DNA from: Entamoeba invadens IP1
Lineage: Eukaryota > Evosea > Mastigamoebida > Endamoebidae
NCBI RefSeq assembly: GCF_000330505.1
Contig: NW_004191750.1
Coordinates: 130,933 to 194,932 of the forward strand
Direction: 5' to 3'
DNA: 64,000 nt
Part shown: positions 28,818-38,720 of the stretch, in pieces
Layout of the letters: the number at the start of each line of letters is the position of its first letter
How positions within the stretch are numbered: position 1 is the stretch's first letter
Program-made: the position numbers and the translations under genes
Notes under the pieces: generated by a model
What the model was told of the DNA's origin: nothing
The model's database searches: none
Seen by the model: the letters and a program-made list of their open reading frames with translations, nothing else

Positions 28818-30401
28818 AAGCACATTCCTCATTGTTAACAAGAAAAGAGATCTCTTGTCGCTACCGTCATACCCGATACCTGAGTTCATTTTTTGTTACC
28901 ACTTTCTCGGTCCTATTTTGTGACTTTTTGACTATTGATAAAGAACTTTTAGTCTTTTTCCCTTTCATGCGTAAACGCTTTTTAAGCTCAGTTTCTTCTA
29001 CTAAATCTACATCCGTCTTTTAGGATCGATTCACCCTATTCCAATTAATGTTGTCTAGGGACCTTTCTCCTCTTCAGTCCTTAGATATTTTTTTCCTCTT
29101 CTAAGTATTTGCTACTTCCACCAAGATCTGTACTCAAGTCTGTTTCAATAGAAATTACTTCTCTACCTTTATCACTCCTGTATTCTTGACACAATGCATT
29201 TCCTTACTCCTCGTGTGCCTGAGCATTCACAATAATACTGTTTATTATTTTTTTCAGGGTAAAAAAACAAAACCTGTAATTATATTATAAATTATATAAT
29301 ATATTATCTATTAATTTTTTGGGATAAAAAGCGGGAAAATTAGCAAAACATTCCAAATATTAAAAAGTAGAATATGGATTTTTATGTTTTTCTTGTTTAA
29401 AATACAAAAATAGCCTCAAATACTCCAAATTAAGTATCAAAACCCTTGTTTTTATACCATTCTTTCATTTTTATAGGCTTATTTGACCGACTGTATTATG
29501 AAAAAATAAAAACTTGAAATTATACAGAAAAATACGATTAAACTACGAGTTTGACTATTTTCTGGTGGTGTTTAAATTTTATGTTATTGTTGTTTTAAAA
29601 AACAATGTTTCATTGTTGTATAACAAATAACACAGAATAATAAAAAACACATTTGTATTTTCTTTTTTGTCATATAGCCGAGTCTTATTGTATTGGTTGA
29701 CTTTTAATGTCTAACTGTGTCACGGTTTTACAGATAACAAAACAGTAAAATATATTATGTTATCCAACAGATAACCGTATATATACTACATTGTGTTATT
29801 GGATGGTAAAGGTAAAACGATAATAAAAAAATAAATGTAGTTATGTGGAGTGTCTGGTTTATTCCAGTATTTGTAATGGTTGAATTGTAATATAATTGTT
29901 GTGAGGTTTTAAAAAAATATTGAATTAATGAGAACAAATTGCAAAAAATGAATTGTAATAATAATGACGGACTTGGAAAAATGAACAACACACAACAAAT
30001 AGATTTAATCTTAGAAATAGTGTGATGAAAATTTAAATGTGAAGAAAAAGATACCTCTTCCGTTGCATTTTGAAAACCATTTTCTCAAACCATCAAAAAG
30101 TCCCGAATATCATCGTATATTTATAGTAATATTAATAAAGTTGTGAAAAAGTGGTGAAAATGTCGACGACCAAAACAACAGAACTTGAATAAGTGATCTT
30201 TCCAATTTCTGACCAAATTGGTGAATGGAATTGCTATAATAGACCGTCGTTGTGGGTCTTTGATTCTTAATAAAAATGTTAATTATGAAATAATAAAATA
30301 GTTACAAATGCACAGGAATAATTCATATTTGATTAAGATGGAGTCAGGGTGTCTACGTCACACGGCCAATAAGAGGGGTGAACTCTGAAAGGAGTCATTC
30401 G

Positions 30402-31100
30402 ATGTTGAGCACCAGTTTCTCACTGTTTTTGACGTCCTTTGTTGGAGTCAATGTGTGTCTGTTGATAGGGACTGTTCTCAGCAAATTGAACATCATCACA
30501 AGTTACACATCGCGAAAAATAGTCCACATTTCACTTGGGACGTGTCAGCTTGCACTTTGGGGGTTGTATCCTGATGAAATGAGTGCACGTGTCTGGGGGA
30601 CGATGTGTTGTTTGATCTATGTTGTAGTCTTTCTTGTGTTTGGACTTGGTTTATTCCAAGGTAAGATCTGTGACTTTCTTGTAGCGACTGTTTGTCGCAA
30701 TGGGGATTACAAAGAGATGTTGTATGGCCCACTGAATTATTGTGTGACTGTTTCACTGCTCTCGCTTGTCTTTTGGAGAAACTATCCGCCTTCAGTCATT
30801 GGATGTGGTCTTCTCTTGTGGGGTGATGGGATGGCTGAGATCATTGGGAAAATGATAGGGCGAACTGAAGTGATGAATCCATGGGGAAAGAAAAAGACAA
30901 TTGAAGGTGCAATTGCAGTGATGGTATGTGGTGCTGTTGGTTCAATGGTGATGTGCAAGATGATCTTTGGAGAGTACTACACACTCTACTGTCTGATCTT
31001 TGGCTTCGTTGGTGCTCTTGTCGAGTTCTATTCGTATCCCAATTACGACAATGTCTTCATTCCACTCTCTTCTGTTGCAATGGGGTACTTCTTGTTCTAA
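30402..31100 (+). CDS. Polyprenol/phytol kinase-like CTP-dependent lipid kinase
   Basis: The family (dolichol kinase, phytol/phytyl-P kinase VTE5/VTE6, CTP-dependent DAG kinase) phosphorylates lipid alcohols at internal membranes. The 232-residue protein has about six or seven membrane helices and the family landmarks. These are RKIVHISLG after the first helix, GDGMAEIIGKMIGR in the nucleotide site, KKTIEGAIAV, and a late acidic/Asn pair in NYDNVFIPL. The short length favours the phytol-kinase-like group over full-length dolichol kinase. I use the ATG at 30402 (MLSTSFSLF); upstream the frame has only a GTG. The substrate cannot be told from sequence; dolichol or another isoprenoid alcohol is the likeliest in this organism. 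Confidence 0.8.
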   Translation: MLSTSFSLFLTSFVGVNVCLLIGTVLSKLNIITSYTSRKIVHISLGTCQLALWGLYPDEMSARVWGTMCCLIYVVVFLVFGLGLFQGKICDFLVATVCRNGDYKEMLYGPLNYCVTVSLLSLVFWRNYPPSVIGCGLLLWGDGMAEIIGKMIGRTEVMNPWGKKKTIEGAIAVMVCGAVGSMVMCKMIFGEYYTLYCLIFGFVGALVEFYSYPNYDNVFIPLSSVAMGYFLF

Positions 31101-31208
31101 TCAATTTCTTGGCATTTTCTATATTTATAGTTGTTTTTGTTATTAAGTATAAAATGTGTTTATTTTGTAACTATATCAACCAATTTAAATAATTAAATAA
31201 TAATAATT

Positions 31209-32402
31209 TCAATTCACTTGCTTGGTGCTAAATTTTCTGGCTATATTAACTACAATCTCCACAGCTTTTACCATCGACTCAACTACAGCGAACTCTCTTT
31301 TTGAATGGAAATTGATTCCACCAGAAAACATGTTGATCGCATCAATACCCTTTTCAGCCAACACACAAGCATCAAACCCTCCTCTGAATGGAATTTTAAT
31401 TGGTTTAACACCAACTTCTTCCATAGCCCCACACAACATCTTCTCAATTTCGTCGTTTTTCAAGAAGTTACGGACATTAGAATAAGTTCTCACCTTTTCA
31501 AACACAATTTTCCCTGTATATTTCGTTTTGATTGTGTCGCAAAGGTTTTCCATTTGTACCACAAAGTTATTCAGTTCGTCTTCTTCAAATGATCGGATGA
31601 TAAACTTTGCACTCGCTTCATTTCCTTTCCCTGAAAACCCAGTGCACAAGACAAAACCGCTTCTATCTTTTGTGTTGGACGGGTGTTTGTGTGGCATTGC
31701 TCCAAAAAAATCAAATAAGGCGCACGACGCATTCCGGCACTCGATTGTAATTCTGGCGCTTATTGCGTTAAAATTTTCTGATGAATAACTTCCAAGCTCA
31801 TTTCCGTCCAATGATATTCCGCGCTTTGCTTCAACTCTTTCCACTGAAATGTTTGATATGCTTTTCATGATCTCCTCATCAGGAGTGAAAACAACGGTAA
31901 TTGGCAAGTCTTCGTCTTTTACTATTGTGCAAAACGTCATTAGCTCGGCAACTGCGCATTTGTCATCAGCACCCAATAAAGTGTTTCCGCTTGATGTGAT
32001 TATTTTTTGGTCTTTGTATTTCTGGAGTTGAGAGGATGGTATTACGGTATTGTCAAATGGAAGGTGGATGTCATGTCCTGTTACAACATATTCAAGAGGG
32101 ACAACGTTGTGACCTGAAACTTCTTCGGACGTATCAACATGACCATAAAAAGAAAACTGTGAAGGGTTGGAAGATAAATAAGCGTACAAATGACCCGTCT
32201 TTTCATCTAAAAAATTTCGTATTTTTAAACAATCCAATTCGGATTGAAGGTGTTTTAAAAATAAAATTTGTCCGGGTGTTGAAGGTGTTTGTGTTGATTT
32301 TGAACTACTCTGGGTATCCCATGTAACATACTCCTTAAAACGAGTCACTACATCATTCTCAATAAATGACCGAAATGAAGAATCTGTAAACTGTAAATTC
32401 AT
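31209..32402 (-). CDS. pepT: Peptidase T-like tripeptide aminopeptidase (M20B)
   Basis: Peptidase T removes N-terminal residues from tripeptides using two zinc ions in the cytosol. The 397-residue length and motifs match. These are TQSSSKSTQTPSTPGQ near the start, metal ligand His88 in GHVDTS, Asp146 in LGADDK, the catalytic Glu pair in TPDEEI (176-177), Asp199 in SLDGNELG, and the final His in NFHSKREF. The usual NVHPG segment, whose His acts across the dimer, is replaced by ECRNASCALFDF, so one active-site residue appears lost or moved. The family is chiefly bacterial, suggesting old lateral transfer (inference). It converges on the lipid kinase gene with 108 bases between. Confidence 0.9.
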   Translation of the reverse strand: MNLQFTDSSFRSFIENDVVTRFKEYVTWDTQSSSKSTQTPSTPGQILFLKHLQSELDCLKIRNFLDEKTGHLYAYLSSNPSQFSFYGHVDTSEEVSGHNVVPLEYVVTGHDIHLPFDNTVIPSSQLQKYKDQKIITSSGNTLLGADDKCAVAELMTFCTIVKDEDLPITVVFTPDEEIMKSISNISVERVEAKRGISLDGNELGSYSSENFNAISARITIECRNASCALFDFFGAMPHKHPSNTKDRSGFVLCTGFSGKGNEASAKFIIRSFEEDELNNFVVQMENLCDTIKTKYTGKIVFEKVRTYSNVRNFLKNDEIEKMLCGAMEEVGVKPIKIPFRGGFDACVLAEKGIDAINMFSGGINFHSKREFAVVESMVKAVEIVVNIARKFSTKQVN

Positions 32403-34186
32403 TTTGTAATATTAGTTTTGTATTTGGAGTTCTAAATAAATATCAAAGTGTTGATAAATTATAATTTTGTAGATTGAATTTTTGAATTTGTCAAAGTTAA
32501 TAAAATAAATTTATTTTAAATGAATTGATGTTTGGTTCATATTATATATATTATAATAAAAATATGAATTTTCTATAATTTTGATAAGGAAAACGAATTT
32601 CGTTAATCAACGAATTATTAAAATAATTATATAGCTTCAATATAATTTATGAAAATAAAAACAAATAAAAATTTAAAAAACATTTATTAATTAATTTTAT
32701 GATAAAAAAACAGCGAAAGTCAGAATATTTAAATATATCCTTTTTGTCGCATTTAATTATTTTGTTTTATTTTGCGATAAAATGTCAATTTTATTTGAGT
32801 GTTTGGAAATCTTTGTAAACAAATTGTACTCAAAATATTATACTTACAAATTTCATTGATTATAATTTAAATTAACATAATAACACAATAAAAATAGAAT
32901 TGAATTTATTTTAACTCTTTTTAATTATTTTTGTCAAATATTATAGGTCAAAAAATTGTTTATTCAAAACAACAATAAATCCGAATGATGTTTATTCAAA
33001 AAAGTTGATTTCTTTTACGGAAAACTGTTGCCAACATTAATCTAACTCTCATATAGACAACAGTGTTGTTACCACACAAGTATTATCACAAACGTAAATA
33101 AAATTGCCCAATATAAATAAGCAAATTATTTTTAAAATTTATATTGTTGGCATTGTAAAATAACAATCACCAACATTTTTTTGTTATTCTTTTATAATCA
33201 AGTCTTTTTAAAAATAAAATATAAATTTTTATACAAATCATATTATTTATATTTCTTTAAGACATTATTTCAAAATCTCTTTATATAATTTAAATTGAAT
33301 GAATGTCACATTTTAAAGATATAATTGCACATACTTATCTATTATTTCATTTATTCATTTTTATGTTTTCAAAATGTATTCCATTTTATTAATTTAAGTA
33401 TTTTTTATAAGTTAAATAAAACACATATATAACAGTCAATTGTTTTGTTTTGAACTCATCAAAATGGAGTTGAATATATTCAATTTAATATTATTTGGAC
33501 TTTTTGCTTAAAAGCCAGTTTCAGACAAAGCAAATAAATCGAGTAATATTAATTCCTTAAAACTTCATATTATTAATTTTCTTTTTATTTTCAATATTGT
33601 CTTTATAAATGAATAAAGAATTCTAATAAGTAAAACATAAAGTTCAAGTTAGCTCATATTAATTTGATTAATCGTCTCTCTGAACCATCTCATTATCGCC
33701 ATTCAGTTCAAATACATAATTTAACTAGTATTCATTGTTTGATCATTTTCATGTTGTAAATAACAACAATTATCCCACACAGCAAAATAGTTAACCAAAA
33801 ATAATTGTTTGTTTTTTTAGTTAGCCACGTCACAAAAAATGTTACACGATGTTCTAAATGTTACGATTTGAAAAATGCGCAGGTATTCATTATTTCTGTG
33901 TGTAGGCACCATCATATTGACACTCATTAGTTTTAATAATTATCAATTAGTTATTAAACAATGGTCTTTTTTCCAAAAAATCATTGAGCTAAAAAAGCAA
34001 ATCTAATTTAAAAAAATAGAAAATTTATAAAATATTACACTTATTATACTTTTTATATTTTCAAATTAAAAACAACAACATCGAAACCATAAAATATTAT
34101 AAACAAATCATAAAATTACATTTAACAATTAAACATTTTCTTCAAAGTCTCAACAAACAAAAGACAAAAAACACAATTTACAACAA
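32403..34186. other. Gene-free AT-rich spacer
   Basis: 1.8 kb with low GC. No protein-like frames, RNA genes or terminal repeats are seen. Confidence 0.5.
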
Positions 34187-34681
34187 TTAAAACCATCTAT
34201 TTTCGTTCTCCATAACAACGAATGAGTTTTTATCAGCACAAACAAAGCACCCACTCAGGTGCTTTTCTGGAGTGTCCTTGATTTCCTTGTAATTTTGTTT
34301 CAGAAAGAAGAGGACTCTCTGTCTGTTTCTGATAGCTCTAGCTGTTCTCCCTGGCAGTAATTTGTTCATCAAAGTCCATTTGTTTCCATTTCTCATGTAC
34401 ATATCAATAATGATTTTATCTTCAGATTGTTTCCAAGGTGCCGTGTTGATGTCCGGATTGACGAAGTTGATATACCGTTCTCTGCACTGTTTTCTTGACC
34501 TTGTTCCAACGTGTTGAGACACCTCCACCCAGTGTCCATCGCCAAACGTTTCGACTGCCTGTTTCAATAAAAAGTCTTCACTTTCAGACCACGACGTTGG
34601 CGACTTTCTTTTCTTTCTACTTTCATTCTCAAAAGAGTTTGTCTTTGACTCTGTGATGGTGTAGTTGTGCTCGCAAGACAT
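34187..34681 (-). CDS. R2R3 Myb-like DNA-binding protein
   Basis: The 164-residue protein has two Myb repeats. The first is SWSESEDFLLKQAVETFG to RSRKQCRERYINF. The second is PWKQSEDKIIIDMYMRNG to RTARAIRNRQRVLFFL. It has a longer N-terminal tail with a KKRK patch that could be a nuclear signal. The second recognition helix reads RNRQRV rather than KNRYxS, a clear divergence from the other two Myb proteins in the window, and it lacks their shared C-terminal LxAFxP motif. The ATG at 34681 (MSCEHNYT) is chosen over an upstream GTG. A TATA-like TATAATAAAA box lies about 27 bases upstream. Confidence 0.88.
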   Translation of the reverse strand: MSCEHNYTITESKTNSFENESRKKRKSPTSWSESEDFLLKQAVETFGDGHWVEVSQHVGTRSRKQCRERYINFVNPDINTAPWKQSEDKIIIDMYMRNGNKWTLMNKLLPGRTARAIRNRQRVLFFLKQNYKEIKDTPEKHLSGCFVCADKNSFVVMENENRWF

Positions 34682-37681
34682 TGTTGTTTTTAGAAAGTTC
34701 ACACCCTTTTTATTATATCTTTGTTTATTCTATTGGCCTCTTTTTCAAAACTGTACAACCAATCAAATTTGAGTTTTCATCTATCCGTGAATTCCGCCAA
34801 TTAGAGAATATCTATCTTCTTTCTGGCTTTGTTCTTGTTATAGAAATGTTCCAACACCGCATTACCGAAACGGTTTTCTGCTTCATTTTTATAATTCATT
34901 TCTTATTCTTATCCCTCAGTTTGGCATGGTTCTTTTATTGTTTAATTATAGCAAAGTTATAGCTCAAAGTGCAATAGTTTGTTTTGGGTTTTTCTTTTTA
35001 AATGAAAATGCCGAATTAGTTTTCGGTTATTGAATGAAGGCAGAAACAATAGACTGTTATATGTGGTGGTTAATTTGTATAAAAGGTGACCAAAAGTGAA
35101 AATTGTCTTTAATGATTTAGAATTATAACGATGTTATAAATTATTTTAAACAATCGTACAAAAACGGGTTCACATCATCAGAATAACTTTTCCTATATAA
35201 ATTGGCACAATCAATTGGATGGTGTTCATTAAAAAGTTAAAAAGAATCTGGACTTTGAAAAAGTGTTTTTGTTTTATTTTTTCGTTCCAAAACCCTGAGC
35301 ATTATTTAATGGATACTTTTTTCTTTGTTGCAAGACGAAGTTCTTTGCAAGATATAATGGTATCACTGGATATCGACTACAATTGGGAGAATCACAGGTA
35401 GTGTAAAAAGATAATACCAAGTTACTTCCGTCAACAGTTTTCTAAAACAAGACTCTTCGCCATATGTTCTTTTATTTTGGTTTATAGACGTTCTGTGAAT
35501 TCCAACTCCCAGAAAAAAAATATTTTTGGTGATGACATTCATAATTCAACAGGTTCAATAACTCCTTTAATAAATAAAAAAAACTAAACAAGGTTACCAA
35601 ACTCGATTTTTTAACTCCAACTTCTTTTTTTGTTTGTTCAAAAGTATTGTTGGAAATGATCCTTCTGTATTAATTGCAAAGAAAAAACCATTTCAAATAG
35701 TTAATTTATCAATTTATTCAAATAAATTTTTACTAATAAAAGAACAGTAATTAACTAAACTAAAACAATTTAATTCATTTTGAATACGTGAAGGACAACT
35801 ACAAAGAACAAATAACATTTTAAACAAAAATAAATGTGATTCTAATACTTTACATTGTTAATTTTATTATAGTTTTCATATAGAAACCAACATTGGTTTC
35901 CAATGAATAATAAAATTGAATGATGACAAGAGTAGTTTAAAATGGAAATAGAAAACAGGAAGCATGTACGTGTTTTCTAAATTGTTTTAGTAAATAAAAA
36001 CTAATATACAGTTCACCACAACTGAAAATATAGAATAACTGTTGATTAGACGAACACATTTTCATAATAGTATATTGAAGCACTGTTAGGCGATTTTTAA
36101 CTATTTTTGTTTTATAAAGAAAAACATGTTTAATTTTGGTTGACATTTTATTATGTAAATATAAATTTAACTGTTAATAATCTACCTGATATAATAGTCA
36201 TTATTAATTCATGTATACTTTTTGGCATCAATTTAAGATTTATTTCCATATATTGTATTATTACTTCATTGGTTACATGGAAAATATGAGTTACGATTTA
36301 AGTTTTTGAAAAAAAACGGAGTGTTTTATTGAATAAAAGTTTTTTGAATAGTATGTAATATAATAAATTAACCAAATGATTCTTTTTATAATGTTAAAAT
36401 CTTTTATTAAAAATAAATGAAACAATATTTTGAATAAATAAACAGTTTAAAAACATTTGTGTATAATAAATTGAACATTTTTATTTTGTTGAATAAAAAA
36501 AAGTTAATACTGGTTATTATTTTACTATGTTTTTATTCATAGTTGATTGATTAAATTATCTATACTTTATAGGTATTATTATTATATTTTTTAATTTACA
36601 GTTTCGATTTTGGTTTATAATGTTATACAATTATTAATATTTGACAACAAATGAAACTTGAGATTATTAAATGAAATAAAATTATTAATTATAAAAATAT
36701 TGTAACACCAAAAGCTTTTTAAAATTTATACAAATGAACAATTTTAGATTGTTTGATTTCGTTAACCCCCACCAATAACAATTTAACGCCAAGTTGTTAT
36801 TTGTTTATTTCAACAACAACTCCATGTTATTTATTTATCCACAAACTTTGTGGATCAATAAATAGATAAAAGCATGAAAACTAAAAAACATATTATCCGG
36901 TTTTAAAACATACTTTAACAACAAACAACGACTATTAATAATATTAATCAATAAACATTAAATTACAAAAAGTATTAAAAATAGACAATTTTTAAGTTGT
37001 TTATTTTCAATTTATTTTAATAATACACCGACACTTTTAATTTTTATCGCAATACAAAGCTTTAAAATCGTAAAACTTTTAATGACAATTTGTTTATTGA
37101 AAACGTGATTTATAACAGTTTTATAATTTAGTCTGTTTTTTTAACTGTAATTTAGTTGAACTTTTTCAGTTTTAATGTCTAAATTAATAACTTCCATTAT
37201 GATAATTATTTTACTAATATTAAATTGACTGAAAAAATACAGTCATTTTTCGTGTTTTTTCGGGATAACACAAATAATAAAATTAATAATTTATTTTTAA
37301 TTTATTAATTTATTGATTCCAAAATTTAATATTTTGATAAATTAGTTTAATTTAATAATATTCAGATAAATTTGTAAAAACTAAAAAATTGAAAAGTTAA
37401 AAAATTTAAAAAATTAATAAAACACTTTTTAAGTTTTTTATTAATTTTGTTTTAAATTATAAAACAAAACATTTCCAATTGTTATTTAAAAAAAAAAAAT
37501 CATTTTAAAAGATTGTAAATAACTTTTTTAAATTATTGTTTACCATAAGAAACACAAATTAGAACAATAACTATAAATATACTAATAAAATAACTAGAAA
37601 TCCTTCCTTCTCAAAGTTCCTAGAAAAAAAGACAAATTTCTGGTCATCTTGAAAAACAACTGAACTGAGTTCATTTCCTTC
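34682..37681. other. 3 kb AT-rich spacer
   Basis: No supported gene. A 60-codon frame at 35219-35401 has a TATATAA box 19 bases upstream (35194-35200) and stays unresolved. A strong hairpin lies at 36829-36863. Confidence 0.45.
36829..36863. repeat. 17-bp near-perfect hairpin
   Basis: ATTTATTTATCCACAAA is followed by a single C and its complement, with 16 of 17 pairs matched. It is far from any gene. It could be a cruciform, an element end or an RNA hairpin. Confidence 0.6.
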
Positions 37682-38641
37682 ATGTCAGACGAGAACAGCC
37701 CAAACCAAAATTTTGAAGAATACGACGACTCAACAGACTCGTCCGAGGAAGAGTTTATACGCCAACAACAGGAGAAGCAACGCTTACACCTTCCAAGGAA
37801 GAGTAGTACTATTCTCATAGAAAAGACCAAACCTGCTGTTTTAGTTGAAGACAAAGACATCGACGTCACCGAGTTTGACAGCGACGACGAAGACTTAAAC
37901 GCTTCGCACATTTCAGTCTACGAAACAACTGAGAAATACAATGTTGCGATTTCACAGACGCGAGGAAGACGGAACTACAATGAAGATCGAACTTGTGCGA
38001 AATCCATAGACCCATCAAATGCACTCTTTGGTGTGTTTGACGGCCATAATGGACACGAAGCTGCGACGTTTTGTCGCGATAACATCAAACAGATCTATCA
38101 AGACCAAAGTTTCGACTTAACAAAGACGTTTGAAACGTTACACAATGAAGTTGCGAAGACGACGGGAGCCGGATGCACCGCGACTGTTGTTGCGATCAAA
38201 GGCGATGAAGCCTTTTTTGCGAACGTTGGAGACTCCCCCGCCTTTGTTATTAAAAGTGACAACTCCATTGAAAAGATGTCGTACAGCCACAAAACAAACG
38301 ACCCTTCTGAAGAAAAAATGATTGTTGAGAATGGGGGAGTGATACTCAATTTGTTCAATACAAAACGAGTCAACGGACAAATCATGGTGACGCGAAGTAT
38401 CGGAGATAAGGCGCTGCACCCTCCATTGTCGAGCACGCCATCATTGTATTCTATTCCGTTGAATGAAATAAAGAGCATTGTTTTGATGAGTGATGGTGTC
38501 ACTGATGCCTTGACTGACTTGGAGATCCGGGACGTTTTGGTGGCCGAGAGTAGTGTTGTCACTAAAGCACAAACGATTAGAAATATTGCGTATAAGGGCG
38601 GAAGCAAAGACAATATCTGCGTGGTGGTCATTGAACTCTAA
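37682..38641 (+). CDS. PP2C-family (PPM) serine/threonine phosphatase
   Basis: PPM phosphatases use two Mn/Mg ions to dephosphorylate Ser/Thr. An acidic Ser/Asp-rich tail of about 85 residues precedes the catalytic domain. Metal and phosphate motifs are present in order: QTRGRRNYNEDR, FGVFDGHNGHEAA, FANVGDSPAF, MVTRSIGDKA, LMSDGVTD, and KDNICVVVI at the end. At 319 residues the catalytic core is compact, with a shortened flap region. It should be active and cytosolic. It converges on the RND gene with 79 bases between. Confidence 0.92.
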   Translation: MSDENSPNQNFEEYDDSTDSSEEEFIRQQQEKQRLHLPRKSSTILIEKTKPAVLVEDKDIDVTEFDSDDEDLNASHISVYETTEKYNVAISQTRGRRNYNEDRTCAKSIDPSNALFGVFDGHNGHEAATFCRDNIKQIYQDQSFDLTKTFETLHNEVAKTTGAGCTATVVAIKGDEAFFANVGDSPAFVIKSDNSIEKMSYSHKTNDPSEEKMIVENGGVILNLFNTKRVNGQIMVTRSIGDKALHPPLSSTPSLYSIPLNEIKSIVLMSDGVTDALTDLEIRDVLVAESSVVTKAQTIRNIAYKGGSKDNICVVVIEL

Positions 38642-38720
38642 TTCAAGTCGGCTTTATTTTTATTCAGTGTTTGTTTGGAAGAGGCGTGAAGTTGTTTTTG
38701 AGACGAAAGAGACTGCACAA

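Larger units (their letters stand above)
28167..29493. mobile_element. Degenerate Tc1/mariner-like element, 1.33 kb
   Basis: Terminal inverted repeats are clear. The left end runs CAGTGGGTGAAATAAGCCTA and continues TAAAAATGAAAG. The right end, read inward, is CAGTCGGTCAAATAAGCCTA with the same continuation. TA flanks both sides (28165-28166 and 29494-29495). The length equals that of an autonomous Tc1/mariner transposon. Protein-like pieces run on the minus strand at about 28830-29220 (for example EVISIETDLSTDLGGSSKYL), broken by stops and shifts, so any transposase is dead. I cannot see a DDE/D triad. The element carries a nested MITE at 28323-28546. Confidence 0.75.
27344..30401. other. 3 kb gene-free region hosting transposon remnants
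   Basis: The middle is occupied by the Tc1/mariner-like element at 28167-29493 and its nested MITE. The flanks (27344-28166 and 29494-30401) are AT rich with no supported gene. Confidence 0.55.

Noticed and set aside
33020..33170. Inverted pieces around GCCAACA/TGTTGGC
   Set aside because: Only 7 bases match and there are no target duplications.
34681..34962. 93-codon plus-strand frame upstream of the second Myb gene
   Set aside because: It covers the Myb promoter in antisense and is Phe/Leu/Ile noise.
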